A stretch of 64,000 nucleotides of DNA from JAPORK01 sp026710285 (lineage in GTDB: Bacteria > Pseudomonadota > Gammaproteobacteria > Pseudomonadales > Endozoicomonadaceae): positions 4,960,001 to 5,024,000 of the forward strand of contig OZ241746.1 in the NCBI GenBank assembly GCA_965201045.1. Direction: 5' to 3'. The notes beneath the pieces were generated by a model that worked only from the letters and a program-made list of their open reading frames with translations, ran no database searches and was not told the origin of the DNA. The position numbers and the translations under genes are program-made. Positions 45,840 through 54,572 of the stretch are shown here, piece by piece. Within the stretch, counting starts at the first letter, position 1. Every line of letters starts with the position of its first letter.

Positions 45840-46424
45840 ATGCAGACATCTAACAGCATACAATTTGGCAATCCATTCGCTGCACCAGTATCCATGGATC
45901 CTCCACCAGCCTATCAAAGCTCGGTACGGACACCGCAAGGATACATTAGCAAGCCTGCTGCATGCCAAAAGTCATTACAACAACAGGCAGTAGATTATGC
46001 TTGTGACAGTGGAAAATCTCTGTACGAGCGGGTTATTGTTTCTGCAAAAGGTTTTCTGTCTGGTCTGAAAATATTTGCAGACGAAGCCTGCAATGTAGTA
46101 CATCGTACTGTGTATGGTACAGGACTTGGTTTTATGGCAGGTAGCGGTTGTGCTCTTACTACTTATATTGGTTTAGGGCTTTTATTCGGTGTCAATCCGG
46201 TCGTAGGTTCCATTGCAACGGGTATGAGTATCGGTATGGTAGGTCTTGGAGCAGCAGCAGGTGCAATAACTGGCGCAACTTATCCTCTGTTACGAACAGC
46301 TGCATATCAGCTGATCGAAGGGAATTTTTCTGAATTACGGCAAGAAAATGCAAATCTGCAATTGCAGTTACAGCAACAAAGGCAAGCCACACAACATCTG
46401 CAACAATCTGATCAGTTGAGATAA
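45840..46424 (+). CDS. Small membrane protein with PPxY motif and C-terminal coiled coil
   Basis: 194 residues. The head carries MDPPPAYQSS, which contains a PPxY motif (PPAY), in eukaryotes the ligand of WW domains. A Gly/Ala-rich hydrophobic block (about 92-150; GTGLGFMAGSGCAL, GLGAAAGAITGATY) looks like two glycine-zipper membrane segments. The end is a Gln/Leu coiled coil (LRQENANLQLQLQQQRQATQ). I start at ATG 45840, because AGGAG is 8 bases upstream; the GTG at 45834 is too close to it. No family recognised. Targeting of host membranes or WW proteins is inference only. Confidence 0.65.
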   Translation: MQTSNSIQFGNPFAAPVSMDPPPAYQSSVRTPQGYISKPAACQKSLQQQAVDYACDSGKSLYERVIVSAKGFLSGLKIFADEACNVVHRTVYGTGLGFMAGSGCALTTYIGLGLLFGVNPVVGSIATGMSIGMVGLGAAAGAITGATYPLLRTAAYQLIEGNFSELRQENANLQLQLQQQRQATQHLQQSDQLR

Positions 46425-46452
46425 GAATCTTAACCGTTTTTTGTGGACAGAT

Positions 46453-46478
46453 AAAGGCTCTTTTGGGAGCCTTTTTTT
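46453..46478 (+). terminator. Rho-independent terminator
   Basis: AAAGGCTC-TTTTGG-GAGCCTTT followed by T residues: a perfect 8-bp stem with a T-run, 30 bp after the stop of the PPxY protein gene. Confidence 0.9.
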
Positions 46479-46688
46479 ATGGGCTTCTTCGTTTAGTAAT
46501 ATCCGCCATAGCAGTTGTAGTTTATTTTTATGGTTTTGTTGTGATATTAATAAATACTATATATTGAAACAGCCATATCGAGGTTTTATTAAAATTATTC
46601 AGCAAAACAAAAGAAGTTTACAGCTGTTGTGCAAACAACTAAAGTTTAGATGTGGCTTCCATCAATTATAAAAACATGGATGATAATA

Positions 46689-46991
46689 ATGGATGAAAAT
46701 ACTGTAAAAAAAATGGCACTGGTTGTTGCTGCAAGCTGTCTTATGAAAGAACCTGGTGATCCGAAAACGGTATCTGAAATCTCTTCACAGCTTAATAAAC
46801 AGGTCTCAGACAGGCTGTATACATTTTTGCTGTATTTACTCAATAAACCCTCCAACGAATACTCTGCACTCATGAATGAGCTGACCAAAAATTATCCTGA
46901 AGACTGGAATTTTCCAGAACTCGATCCTAAATTTACCCAAATTGCTAATCAGACAGCACATGATCGCAGTGAAAACAGAGTTTTTCTGTAA
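46689..46991 (+). CDS. Small hypothetical protein
   Basis: 100 residues from ATG 46689 (MDENTVKKMALVVAASCLMK). A longer frame from 46650 exists, but its first 13 codons look non-coding. It is helical and has no signal peptide or membrane segment; the middle (VSEISSQLNKQVSDRLYTFL) is amphipathic. No ribosome-binding site is clear. Not recognised. Confidence 0.5.
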   Translation: MDENTVKKMALVVAASCLMKEPGDPKTVSEISSQLNKQVSDRLYTFLLYLLNKPSNEYSALMNELTKNYPEDWNFPELDPKFTQIANQTAHDRSENRVFL

Positions 46992-47232
46992 TGTGCTGCA
47001 GCGTCACATAAATTAATAGTAAAAAAAAGAGCATTTTACTGTTGTTGATATAGTATTTCTTACACAATAAGATTGTAATCGTGCTTTTTTAAACAGTTAA
47101 ACCTGCCAGTTGTCAATTAAACAGGTTTAACTGAAAAGTATGCACGATATAAACAGGCAATCATTATTGCGATAAAAGCAAGCTGTAGCTGCTTTATTTA
47201 TCAACATTGTTGTGAAAGGTGATATCAGGTTA

Positions 47233-48168
47233 ATGCGTAAAATAATTTTCTTTATAACGTTATTCTTTGTTGTCTGCGGTATTAATAACCATGCAACAAC
47301 ACAAGGACAGGGAATGTCAAAAACAACAGCGGACGGTACAGTGCCTGCGGCACTCACAAAACTTGCCCGCGATATCGATGAGTCAGTGGTTAATACGTGG
47401 CAGAAGGCTTTGCAGGTCTTTGAACGCTGGGGCAGAAAACCGGGGGTAGAACGCTGGGATCTTAAGCAGCTTAATCTTTCTTCGCAACAACAGGCAAACG
47501 TCATACGTGATCTTACTGAACTTGGTTTTATTGACGCTATCACCCCCCAAAAAAACACCTATGATTATGCATTTATTCTTGGTGCCACGGTAAAAAGTAT
47601 GATGCAGCGCCTCGATTATCTGGTAAAACAGTGGAATAACGGAACCCGCTTTAGTAAATTAGTGTTTTTAACCGGTGAACGTCCGCTTCTGGCTGACTCT
47701 GATAATTTTGCAGCATTGATGTGTCAACATAACAAACAAGTCTGTAGTATAACATGGGATAAAAAAACATTACCCAACTCAGAATCAGAAGCCGCCCGGC
47801 TTATTCATGCCTACTTTAATATGCCTGATGAAATGCGTGCCATTCCGGTTTTATTTGTTTCTGTCCCCCGAACCTGGCAAAAAGAACAGGCACAATGGCA
47901 AAGACCCAATACTGCCATGACGGTGAAAGCATTACTGCAAAAAGAAAATCTTTCCTCCCGTACCATTTTATCCGTTTCAAGTCAGCCATATGCGCAGTAT
48001 CAGCATCTGGTTTTACATAACTGTTTACAGAGTAAACAAGCAGATAACGTCAGTATTGAAACCATTGCTGCGGCTACTGATAATGAAAATCTGCAATATA
48101 AATTGGATGCTGTCTGGTTATGGATTAAAAATCAAATAGCTACTATTCCCAAAAATATAAAAGCTTAA
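47233..48168 (+). CDS. Exported protein, possibly DUF218/YdcF-like
   Basis: 311 residues with a signal peptide (KIIFFITLFFVVCGI). Then a helical region and an alpha/beta core: YDYAFILGATVKSMMQRLDY, FSKLVFLTGERPLLADSDNF, MRAIPVLFVSVPRTWQKEQA, then RPNTAMTVKALLQK and SSRTILSVSSQPYAQYQHLV. The order of LGAT, Arg, LTGERPL, RPxTAxT and SNQPY-like motifs recalls the SanA/YdcF (DUF218) fold, but the resemblance is partial. I start at ATG 47233 with AGG just upstream, not at the GTG 21 bases earlier. Membrane-anchored or periplasmic location is likely. Confidence 0.65.
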   Translation: MRKIIFFITLFFVVCGINNHATTQGQGMSKTTADGTVPAALTKLARDIDESVVNTWQKALQVFERWGRKPGVERWDLKQLNLSSQQQANVIRDLTELGFIDAITPQKNTYDYAFILGATVKSMMQRLDYLVKQWNNGTRFSKLVFLTGERPLLADSDNFAALMCQHNKQVCSITWDKKTLPNSESEAARLIHAYFNMPDEMRAIPVLFVSVPRTWQKEQAQWQRPNTAMTVKALLQKENLSSRTILSVSSQPYAQYQHLVLHNCLQSKQADNVSIETIAAATDNENLQYKLDAVWLWIKNQIATIPKNIKA

Positions 48169-48224
48169 ACATTGTCAGTACTGTTGTTGATGTATCAACC
48201 ATGACCATAGATATTGCAACAACA

Positions 48225-48272
48225 GGCAGGGCTTTTGCACCCATTACGATAAATGATTTGAGCAGCCCTGCC
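48225..48272. repeat. Inverted repeat with 30-nt loop
   Basis: GGCAGGGCT pairs with AGCCCTGCC, perfect over 9 bp, 57 bp beyond the stop of the previous gene. No T-run, so a weak terminator or a relic. Confidence 0.4.
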
Positions 48273-48601
48273 AGATAACTATTGTTCCAGCCAGCCTTCT
48301 TTCTTTTGCCCTCTCATGCTGCGTTTGCTGGTTTTATCAACAACCTACCGAACTGCTTTGGTTAATAAAAGACAGTATATATGTTTTTTGACTACTACAT
48401 CAGGAATAAATAGAAAAAGATTTTTAAAGTAATTCAGGAGTGTAACTTCAAAAATAAATGTACTACTGAAGTACAATATTATCTGGCACCATTTAATGAC
48501 TCAGCAGAAGTAATAGCTAATATAATACGAAGGCACAGAGAAATAGAAATTCCTGCATTGTTATATCATACAGACAGAGTCACTTCATGCAGGATTAGAT
48601 T

Positions 48602-48700
48602 TCTTGTGCATAAATTTGAGGTATTATTAAATAAATTGATATGGTATGCAACTTTTTCAGTCATTTCAAAATCTAAATAAGCATTAATGTTTTTTATGTC
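48602..48700 (+). promoter_or_regulatory. Conserved AT-rich block upstream of RHS copy 2
   Basis: Contains TATTATTAAATAAATTGATA, ATGCAACTTTTTCAG and TTTCAAAATCTAA, also found before RHS copies 3 and 4. Likely the common promoter or control region. No reliable -35/-10 pair. Confidence 0.5.
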
Positions 48701-48729
48701 TTTTTATATTTATTTTATAGGGGGATTTT

Positions 48730-51700
48730 ATGATTTGTAATTTTTTAAAGACCAATGTTATCCCTTTCTTCCTTCTATGCTTACTGCTTTATTGTGAATT
48801 AATTTGCGAAGCATTACCCCTTCCATTTCAAAACTTACCTGCAACAAACAAAAAAGCTACCATTGTCTTTAATAAAGATCACACAACAAATGCCCAGAAA
48901 AATAATGTTCCTGCTTCAAAATTAAAAGATGAAATTAAAAAAAAATTACTAAAAGTCAGTAATACTAATCCATGGTCAAATGCTGTTAATTTTTCAAAAA
49001 ACTGGGGTACACAGATAGATCCGCGTACCGGTACATTTACAGCTTACGTAAAAGTAGGCAGTATGATCAGTAATCTGGGTCATGGACCCAATATTAATTT
49101 GCAAATCAGTTATAACAGTGACAGTATGGTTGATACTGATAAACTAGGAGTTGGCTGGAACTGGAATTTGACTTACTTTAATCCGATAACCAATCAACTG
49201 TCCACCTCTCAGGGAAAAACTTTTAATTTAAGCCAGCATACAGATGGAACCTGGCGACCTCGTTATCACAAATTACATGATATTCAGATTGACGGCAGCA
49301 AAGATACATTCTTCACCATAACCTACGCCAATGGTCTTCGGGAAATACTCGATCATGATGGTTTTGAAACCACGTTGGAACAACAGGATGGACGTAGCGT
49401 TCATTTTGATTATGTACCCGGGACACATCTGTTAAGTACTATTCGTGATGACCAAGGGCATAAAATTATTTTAACATGGCGGTACGGTTTTGTAACTGTT
49501 ACCAGCTTTGATGCAAACGGAAAACCAGTAAATATTATACTTAAAAATTTAGATGGTGAATTAAGAAATATTACTTTACCCGGAAAAGATAAACAGACAA
49601 TGTTAAATATTGACATGGAATACGATGGTCATCTGCTTGATAACATTATTTATCCTACCGGATTAAAAAAGAACGTAACTTACAACTGTACCGATGCAAT
49701 GCCTGTTGAATCACCTTATGGTGATCAACGCTATTTATGTGTAGTCACCAAAGAATCAACAGATCTGGGTGCAGAGCAACCAGAGATGGTCACCCATTAT
49801 GGTTATAGTGAGTCTAACGCAGATGAACATAACTACCTTGGTTTTAATTCTGGTCTTAGTACAATGCCCGGCTCATTGACGGATGTATTGTTTGAGGCAC
49901 CCGCATATTATACTTACAAAACAACACAGGATAACGGACTAACAACACAGATTCGCACTTACAACAAATATCATTTGCTGATCAATACACAACTGATTAG
50001 TGATCATACAGGAAATTTACTGTCATCCACCCACTATTTTTTCTGTCGTACTGATGCGATTGATGGCTGTGCCCATACCAGCTTTGAAGATTTACCCGCC
50101 ACCTATAGTTTACCGCTGAAAATAGTAACCAAAATCTGGGGAGAACATATGGGATCATCCGCAGTGGAAACTACAGAAAACAGTTATGATGATCTTGGAC
50201 GTATAACCAGCACAAAAGATACTTATGGACGTGAAAAAATAATAATCTACTGTCCTACAAATGGTAACGCTGCCTGTCCTGCTGAACCTGATAAGTGGTC
50301 TTTAACGACTCTCGTACAGTCTGTTATCATAAAACCTTCAGAGCAATTTAAGACAGCATCAGAAAAACCCTTGGTTATAAATAACTTTTATAAAAAAGAA
50401 CCTGACATCAAAGGGAATGATTATACTTTGGTGCTTGCAAGTAAAGTTGTCAGCTCAGGTAATCAACAGATCACAACAACACGTCAGTATTATAATGATC
50501 CAAAAAATATTTTTGAATATGGTCTTTTAAAAACAACAAAATTAACCGGTAATTTATCATCCGATAAAACACTCACAGCGATCAATAAAGATTACCATTA
50601 TATTTTAAGTGCAGATCACGCCACCAAAACCACTTACAGTACGGTTAAAATCAGTGCAGATCAGTTTAAACGCTCTCCAATGGTGACCACCAGTTTGTTT
50701 ACCAATCAGGTACTTGAAGCCGCAGATCCTGAAAATAAAAATATTGTTCATTATCATTATGACTACTTTGGAAGAATAACAGAGGAAGATTCAGGTATAG
50801 GTACTGCGTTTGCAGTTAGTAAGCACTATCAGTATGCAATTTCTTCACAAAAGATAATGTTAATCATTACAGCCAGTAATGGTTTGCAAAAAAAGATACT
50901 GTTTGATAGCAAAGGACGACAATTGGCAACTTTTAGTGAAGCAATATCAGCTACAGGAAAGGCAGAGCCCGGTAAATGGATTCTCGATAGAAGTATAACT
51001 TACGATGACTATGGGCGTATTGCTGCTAAACATGCTTATTATATTGATGCATCAGGTCAAACAAAACAGCTAACAAAAACCTTTTTCTACGATGATATGG
51101 GAAGAGTCACTGCTGTACATTTACCCGACAAAGAGACTTTAGTAAAAGAGTATGATGATCCTGATCGCTGTACGGTAGCTTTTAAATATAACCGTAATCA
51201 GCTTCGTTCTGCTATCTCCATTACTCATAGTAATCTGCTGGATAAACCGATAAAACAAATTCTGTTACCGATCAGTTTCAGTTCTGACCAGCCAGTTTCT
51301 GCCAGCACACTGTGCAAACTCAAAAATATACCGTCAACGGCAAAAGTATCTTCTGCCGTTTACAATGGTTTTGGCAGTATCATTAAAGCCATTGACCCTA
51401 TGGGACAGATAGTCAGAAAAAATTATAATTCACTGGGACAGGTGACAGATATGATCGACCCTGTAGGAGATAAAATACATAGTGTCTATAATCTGACCGG
51501 TCAGGTGGTGCAAAAATGGATAATTCCTGCTAATAAGAACGGACAACAGATAAAACAATATCTGCTGGCTTCTGCTCAATATAATGCAGTCGGAGAGTTA
51601 CTATGGAAAGCCGGAGAAGACGGAAAAAAAACCTGGTATACCTACACACCAGATGATCAGATAGCAACCATGACCACACCAGCAGGACATGTTATTTCAT

Positions 51701-54225
51701 GGCAATATAATCAAATCGGACTGGTTGTAAGTGAATCTGTGGATGGAAAACAAATTTCACATCTTGATTATAATCCTGTTACTGCGTTACCGACCAGAAA
51801 AACTGATATAACCGGAACCACAACCTGGTATTATAGTGATGATGGTAAAACACAACAACTGTCTCATGCTGGAATCAATGGGTATCCTGATTATAGTTTC
51901 AAATGGAAATACGATCAGAACAGACGAGAAATCAGTGTAACCGGACCGGCAGGAACTCAAAGATACACAAAATATGATGCGCTGGGCAGAATAAGCTCAA
52001 TCAGTTACCATGAAGCTAATGGTCAAACAGAAAAAGTCTTTACCCCTGTTTATGATGGTTTTTCCAGAGTGATTACTGCTACATACGGCAGCGGTATGAA
52101 GAGAAGTATTAATTATAACGACTACGGTGCAATAAAAGATGTATCTGATACACTGGACGGTAACCGCTTGTCGGCGTGGCAGTATCAATATAACAAAGAG
52201 GGTGATATTACATCGCTGGTATACAGTGCAGAAAAAAATCAACAGGCTGTTCTGCACTATCAGTATGATACCCTGAATAACCTCACAGAGATGACCTGCT
52301 CCGGATCAGCAGGATTGACGCTATGTCCTCGGGACACTGCAATGCATGGCTCAGATTTAAAAGAAGCTCCCATTATTACCCGTCAAAACTATTCTTTTAA
52401 TAATCTAAATCGGATGACACAAGTACAAGAAGTATTGCTGAGTGCAGACGGAAAAGAAACATTGAATAAAGTTGTCAACTACAGTTATGGAGATGTGCAA
52501 GCTCCTTTACGCCTGCAGAAGATAACCACAATGTGGGATAATAAAATACCACAGACTAACACATTCACCTATGATACGGTGGGTAATATGGTAATCGACA
52601 ACACGGATAATCATATTGCTTACAATGCTTTTAATCAAATTACTTCCGTCATAAATCCGCAAGGAAAACAGACCCGCTATTTTTATGATGGCAGTGAAAG
52701 AGAAGTTAGGGAAGAAGCTGCAACCGGCGATAATCGTAACCTGATTTATAAAGGTAAAACCCTGATCGATGAAGAAATCAGTAACCCACAACAAAAAACG
52801 CATATGATCAGTTATCTGGGAATAGCTAAAGCGGTTGATGGTGTCATTCATGACTATTATGAAGAAAATTATAAAGGTGATGTCACAGGTGTACTTACCA
52901 AAACTGCAAATGATTACAGCCTGAGCCAGCGCAATGTTTATAGCCCTTATGGCATGGTATGGCATACACATTCCGTCTCTTCATTGCCATGGTATCAGCA
53001 AACTTTAACAGGTTTTAATGGTGAACAGACTGACCCTGCTACCGGCTGGCAATTTCTGGGAGCAGGTCACAGAACGTATAATCCGAGTCAGCGCTATTTT
53101 GTCAGTGAAGATCCAGCAGGCGATGGTTATGCTTTTGGTAGTAACAATCCGATAATGAACACTGATCCAAGTGGTAATTTTCCCAAATGGATGGGCGGTA
53201 TTATGCACATATTGCGTCATGTGGGTACACTGGGACTGGATACTTTACATAAGAGGTGGGCTAATATCATCGGAGTTACAGCAGTAGTAGCGATTGCTTG
53301 TGTCGCCATAGCCGTATCTATAGTCGCCGGTGGTGAGGTAACACCTATGATTGCAGCCGCCGCAGGTTTGACGGTCGTTGGCGGTACACTTGCAATCGCA
53401 TCAGCTGCTGTTCCTGCAAATAAAGGCTTAAATATTGCCAGTACTGTTGTTGGTTTATTAGCTGCAGCCGTAAATATTGCATCAGGATGTATCTCTGCTT
53501 TTTCAAGCTTTCAGGGAGCATCCCTTGCTGATGAAGCAGAAACTACTACTGATGTAGTTGGTGATGAGTTAGCAAAGGTAGCATCGGTTAGTATGGCGAC
53601 TGAAGATGTCTCTGATTTAACAGTCAAAAGTACTTTTGATATCGCTGAAGCTGACAAAAGTGCTGCTAATACTGCTAGTGGGACCTGGACAAAAGGAGGC
53701 AGATACAGTCTTTTAACCAAAAAGCTTGCTGGCTTTACAAAATCGGAAGAAAATCATGCAGAGTTGAGTATATCAGGTAAATTCAGAGTCGTATGGAATA
53801 AAACAGTCAGTATTGGAATGGGAGTAAAGAATAACACAAGGAACTTATTCGTGATGCTTGCAAAACTAAGATCAATAAGAGATCAGGGCAGATCATTGGG
53901 ATGGCTGGCAAATTATCTGAATGTACACACGTCTGGTGTGGGTAAAAATGCTGATTTTACAGAAACAGTGAATATCGAAAAATTCTTTGCTGAATATCCA
54001 GGTCTGAATCAGCTCGACTACTTTCATTCACTTGCTAATATGATGGGAAGCAAGCAACTGTTGATACTCCCTACAGAGGAGCATCCATATTATACTTATG
54101 GTAGTACGGTAAGTGATAATGATTGGGGACTAATCCATCTGGACAATAATAATGCAATATCTTCAGAAGTGCTCAATATGAGTGATGAAGCATTTGGTCC
54201 TTCTCTGAATAATAAGAATACATAA
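48730..54225 (+). CDS. Secreted RHS/YD-repeat protein, copy 2
   Basis: 1831 residues. Signal peptide (IPFFLLCLLLYCELICEA), a Lys-rich linker, then PWSNAVNFSKNWGTQIDPRT, the YD-repeat shell, and the RHS core-associated motif NPSQRYFVSEDPAGDGYAFG (about 1450-1470). A hydrophobic Ala/Val-rich region (about 1510-1600) follows, then a C-terminal module of about 190 residues with KTVSIGMGVKNNTRNLFVML and LILPTEEHPYYTYGS. The last part is related to copy 3 but has diverged much more than the shell. No catalytic motif of a known RHS toxin is seen. GGGGGA supports the start. Confidence 0.9.
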   Translation: MICNFLKTNVIPFFLLCLLLYCELICEALPLPFQNLPATNKKATIVFNKDHTTNAQKNNVPASKLKDEIKKKLLKVSNTNPWSNAVNFSKNWGTQIDPRTGTFTAYVKVGSMISNLGHGPNINLQISYNSDSMVDTDKLGVGWNWNLTYFNPITNQLSTSQGKTFNLSQHTDGTWRPRYHKLHDIQIDGSKDTFFTITYANGLREILDHDGFETTLEQQDGRSVHFDYVPGTHLLSTIRDDQGHKIILTWRYGFVTVTSFDANGKPVNIILKNLDGELRNITLPGKDKQTMLNIDMEYDGHLLDNIIYPTGLKKNVTYNCTDAMPVESPYGDQRYLCVVTKESTDLGAEQPEMVTHYGYSESNADEHNYLGFNSGLSTMPGSLTDVLFEAPAYYTYKTTQDNGLTTQIRTYNKYHLLINTQLISDHTGNLLSSTHYFFCRTDAIDGCAHTSFEDLPATYSLPLKIVTKIWGEHMGSSAVETTENSYDDLGRITSTKDTYGREKIIIYCPTNGNAACPAEPDKWSLTTLVQSVIIKPSEQFKTASEKPLVINNFYKKEPDIKGNDYTLVLASKVVSSGNQQITTTRQYYNDPKNIFEYGLLKTTKLTGNLSSDKTLTAINKDYHYILSADHATKTTYSTVKISADQFKRSPMVTTSLFTNQVLEAADPENKNIVHYHYDYFGRITEEDSGIGTAFAVSKHYQYAISSQKIMLIITASNGLQKKILFDSKGRQLATFSEAISATGKAEPGKWILDRSITYDDYGRIAAKHAYYIDASGQTKQLTKTFFYDDMGRVTAVHLPDKETLVKEYDDPDRCTVAFKYNRNQLRSAISITHSNLLDKPIKQILLPISFSSDQPVSASTLCKLKNIPSTAKVSSAVYNGFGSIIKAIDPMGQIVRKNYNSLGQVTDMIDPVGDKIHSVYNLTGQVVQKWIIPANKNGQQIKQYLLASAQYNAVGELLWKAGEDGKKTWYTYTPDDQIATMTTPAGHVISWQYNQIGLVVSESVDGKQISHLDYNPVTALPTRKTDITGTTTWYYSDDGKTQQLSHAGINGYPDYSFKWKYDQNRREISVTGPAGTQRYTKYDALGRISSISYHEANGQTEKVFTPVYDGFSRVITATYGSGMKRSINYNDYGAIKDVSDTLDGNRLSAWQYQYNKEGDITSLVYSAEKNQQAVLHYQYDTLNNLTEMTCSGSAGLTLCPRDTAMHGSDLKEAPIITRQNYSFNNLNRMTQVQEVLLSADGKETLNKVVNYSYGDVQAPLRLQKITTMWDNKIPQTNTFTYDTVGNMVIDNTDNHIAYNAFNQITSVINPQGKQTRYFYDGSEREVREEAATGDNRNLIYKGKTLIDEEISNPQQKTHMISYLGIAKAVDGVIHDYYEENYKGDVTGVLTKTANDYSLSQRNVYSPYGMVWHTHSVSSLPWYQQTLTGFNGEQTDPATGWQFLGAGHRTYNPSQRYFVSEDPAGDGYAFGSNNPIMNTDPSGNFPKWMGGIMHILRHVGTLGLDTLHKRWANIIGVTAVVAIACVAIAVSIVAGGEVTPMIAAAAGLTVVGGTLAIASAAVPANKGLNIASTVVGLLAAAVNIASGCISAFSSFQGASLADEAETTTDVVGDELAKVASVSMATEDVSDLTVKSTFDIAEADKSAANTASGTWTKGGRYSLLTKKLAGFTKSEENHAELSISGKFRVVWNKTVSIGMGVKNNTRNLFVMLAKLRSIRDQGRSLGWLANYLNVHTSGVGKNADFTETVNIEKFFAEYPGLNQLDYFHSLANMMGSKQLLILPTEEHPYYTYGSTVSDNDWGLIHLDNNNAISSEVLNMSDEAFGPSLNNKNT

Positions 54226-54277
54226 ATATATTCTCCTTTTTATCGATCGTTTTGTTAAAAAATAAGACAGATCTTCC

Positions 54278-54313
54278 GGGGTAAACGGAGCTTAAAAAAA
54301 CAGGCTTTACCCC
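54278..54313 (+). terminator. Hairpin after RHS copy 2
   Basis: GGGGTAAA and TTTACCCC form a perfect 8-bp stem around an A-rich loop with GGAGCTTAAAAAAA. The same layout follows RHS copy 3. No T-run after the stem. Confidence 0.55.
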
Positions 54314-54413
54314 AGTTGTTTCTGATACCTGTATCAACAATTAATGGAACATCTAAACTCCATTATACAACAAAAGTCTTTTTAAAACCTCCTTGCAATG
54401 TATTAGACAATTA

Positions 54414-54423
54414 CTGTATACAG
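54414..54423. promoter_or_regulatory. Palindrome CTGTATACAG before RHS copy 3
   Basis: A perfect 10-bp palindrome within ACAATTACTGTATACAGA, about 150 bp before the start. It is repeated at the same relative place before RHS copy 4. Possible operator. Confidence 0.35.
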
Positions 54424-54433
54424 ACATTAGATG

Positions 54434-54530
54434 TTTTGTGCTGAAATTTGCGGCATCATTAAATAAATTGAACGATACGCAACTTTTTCAGTAGTTTCAA
54501 AATCTAATTAATCATTAATACTTTTTTAGA
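54434..54530 (+). promoter_or_regulatory. Conserved AT-rich block upstream of RHS copy 3
   Basis: Contains ATTAAATAAATTGAACGATA, GCAACTTTTTCAG and TTTCAAAATCTAA, matching the blocks before RHS copies 2 and 4. The rest of 54226-54572 is AT-rich without a gene. Confidence 0.5.
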
Positions 54531-54572
54531 CATTTTAATTTGTTTTTTATGTTTATTTTATATGGAGGTTAT

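Larger units (their letters stand above)
48169..48729. other. Intergenic region upstream of RHS copy 2
   Basis: 560 bp with no supported gene. It contains the hairpin at 48225-48272 and, at the end, an AT-rich block shared with the other RHS genes. GGGGGA lies 6-7 bases before ATG 48730. Confidence 0.5.

Noticed and set aside
52507..52971. Long antisense frame in RHS copy 2, also present in copy 3 at 58359-58826
   Set aside because: Its conservation simply follows the duplicated RHS sequence on the other strand; the composition is that of an antisense frame.
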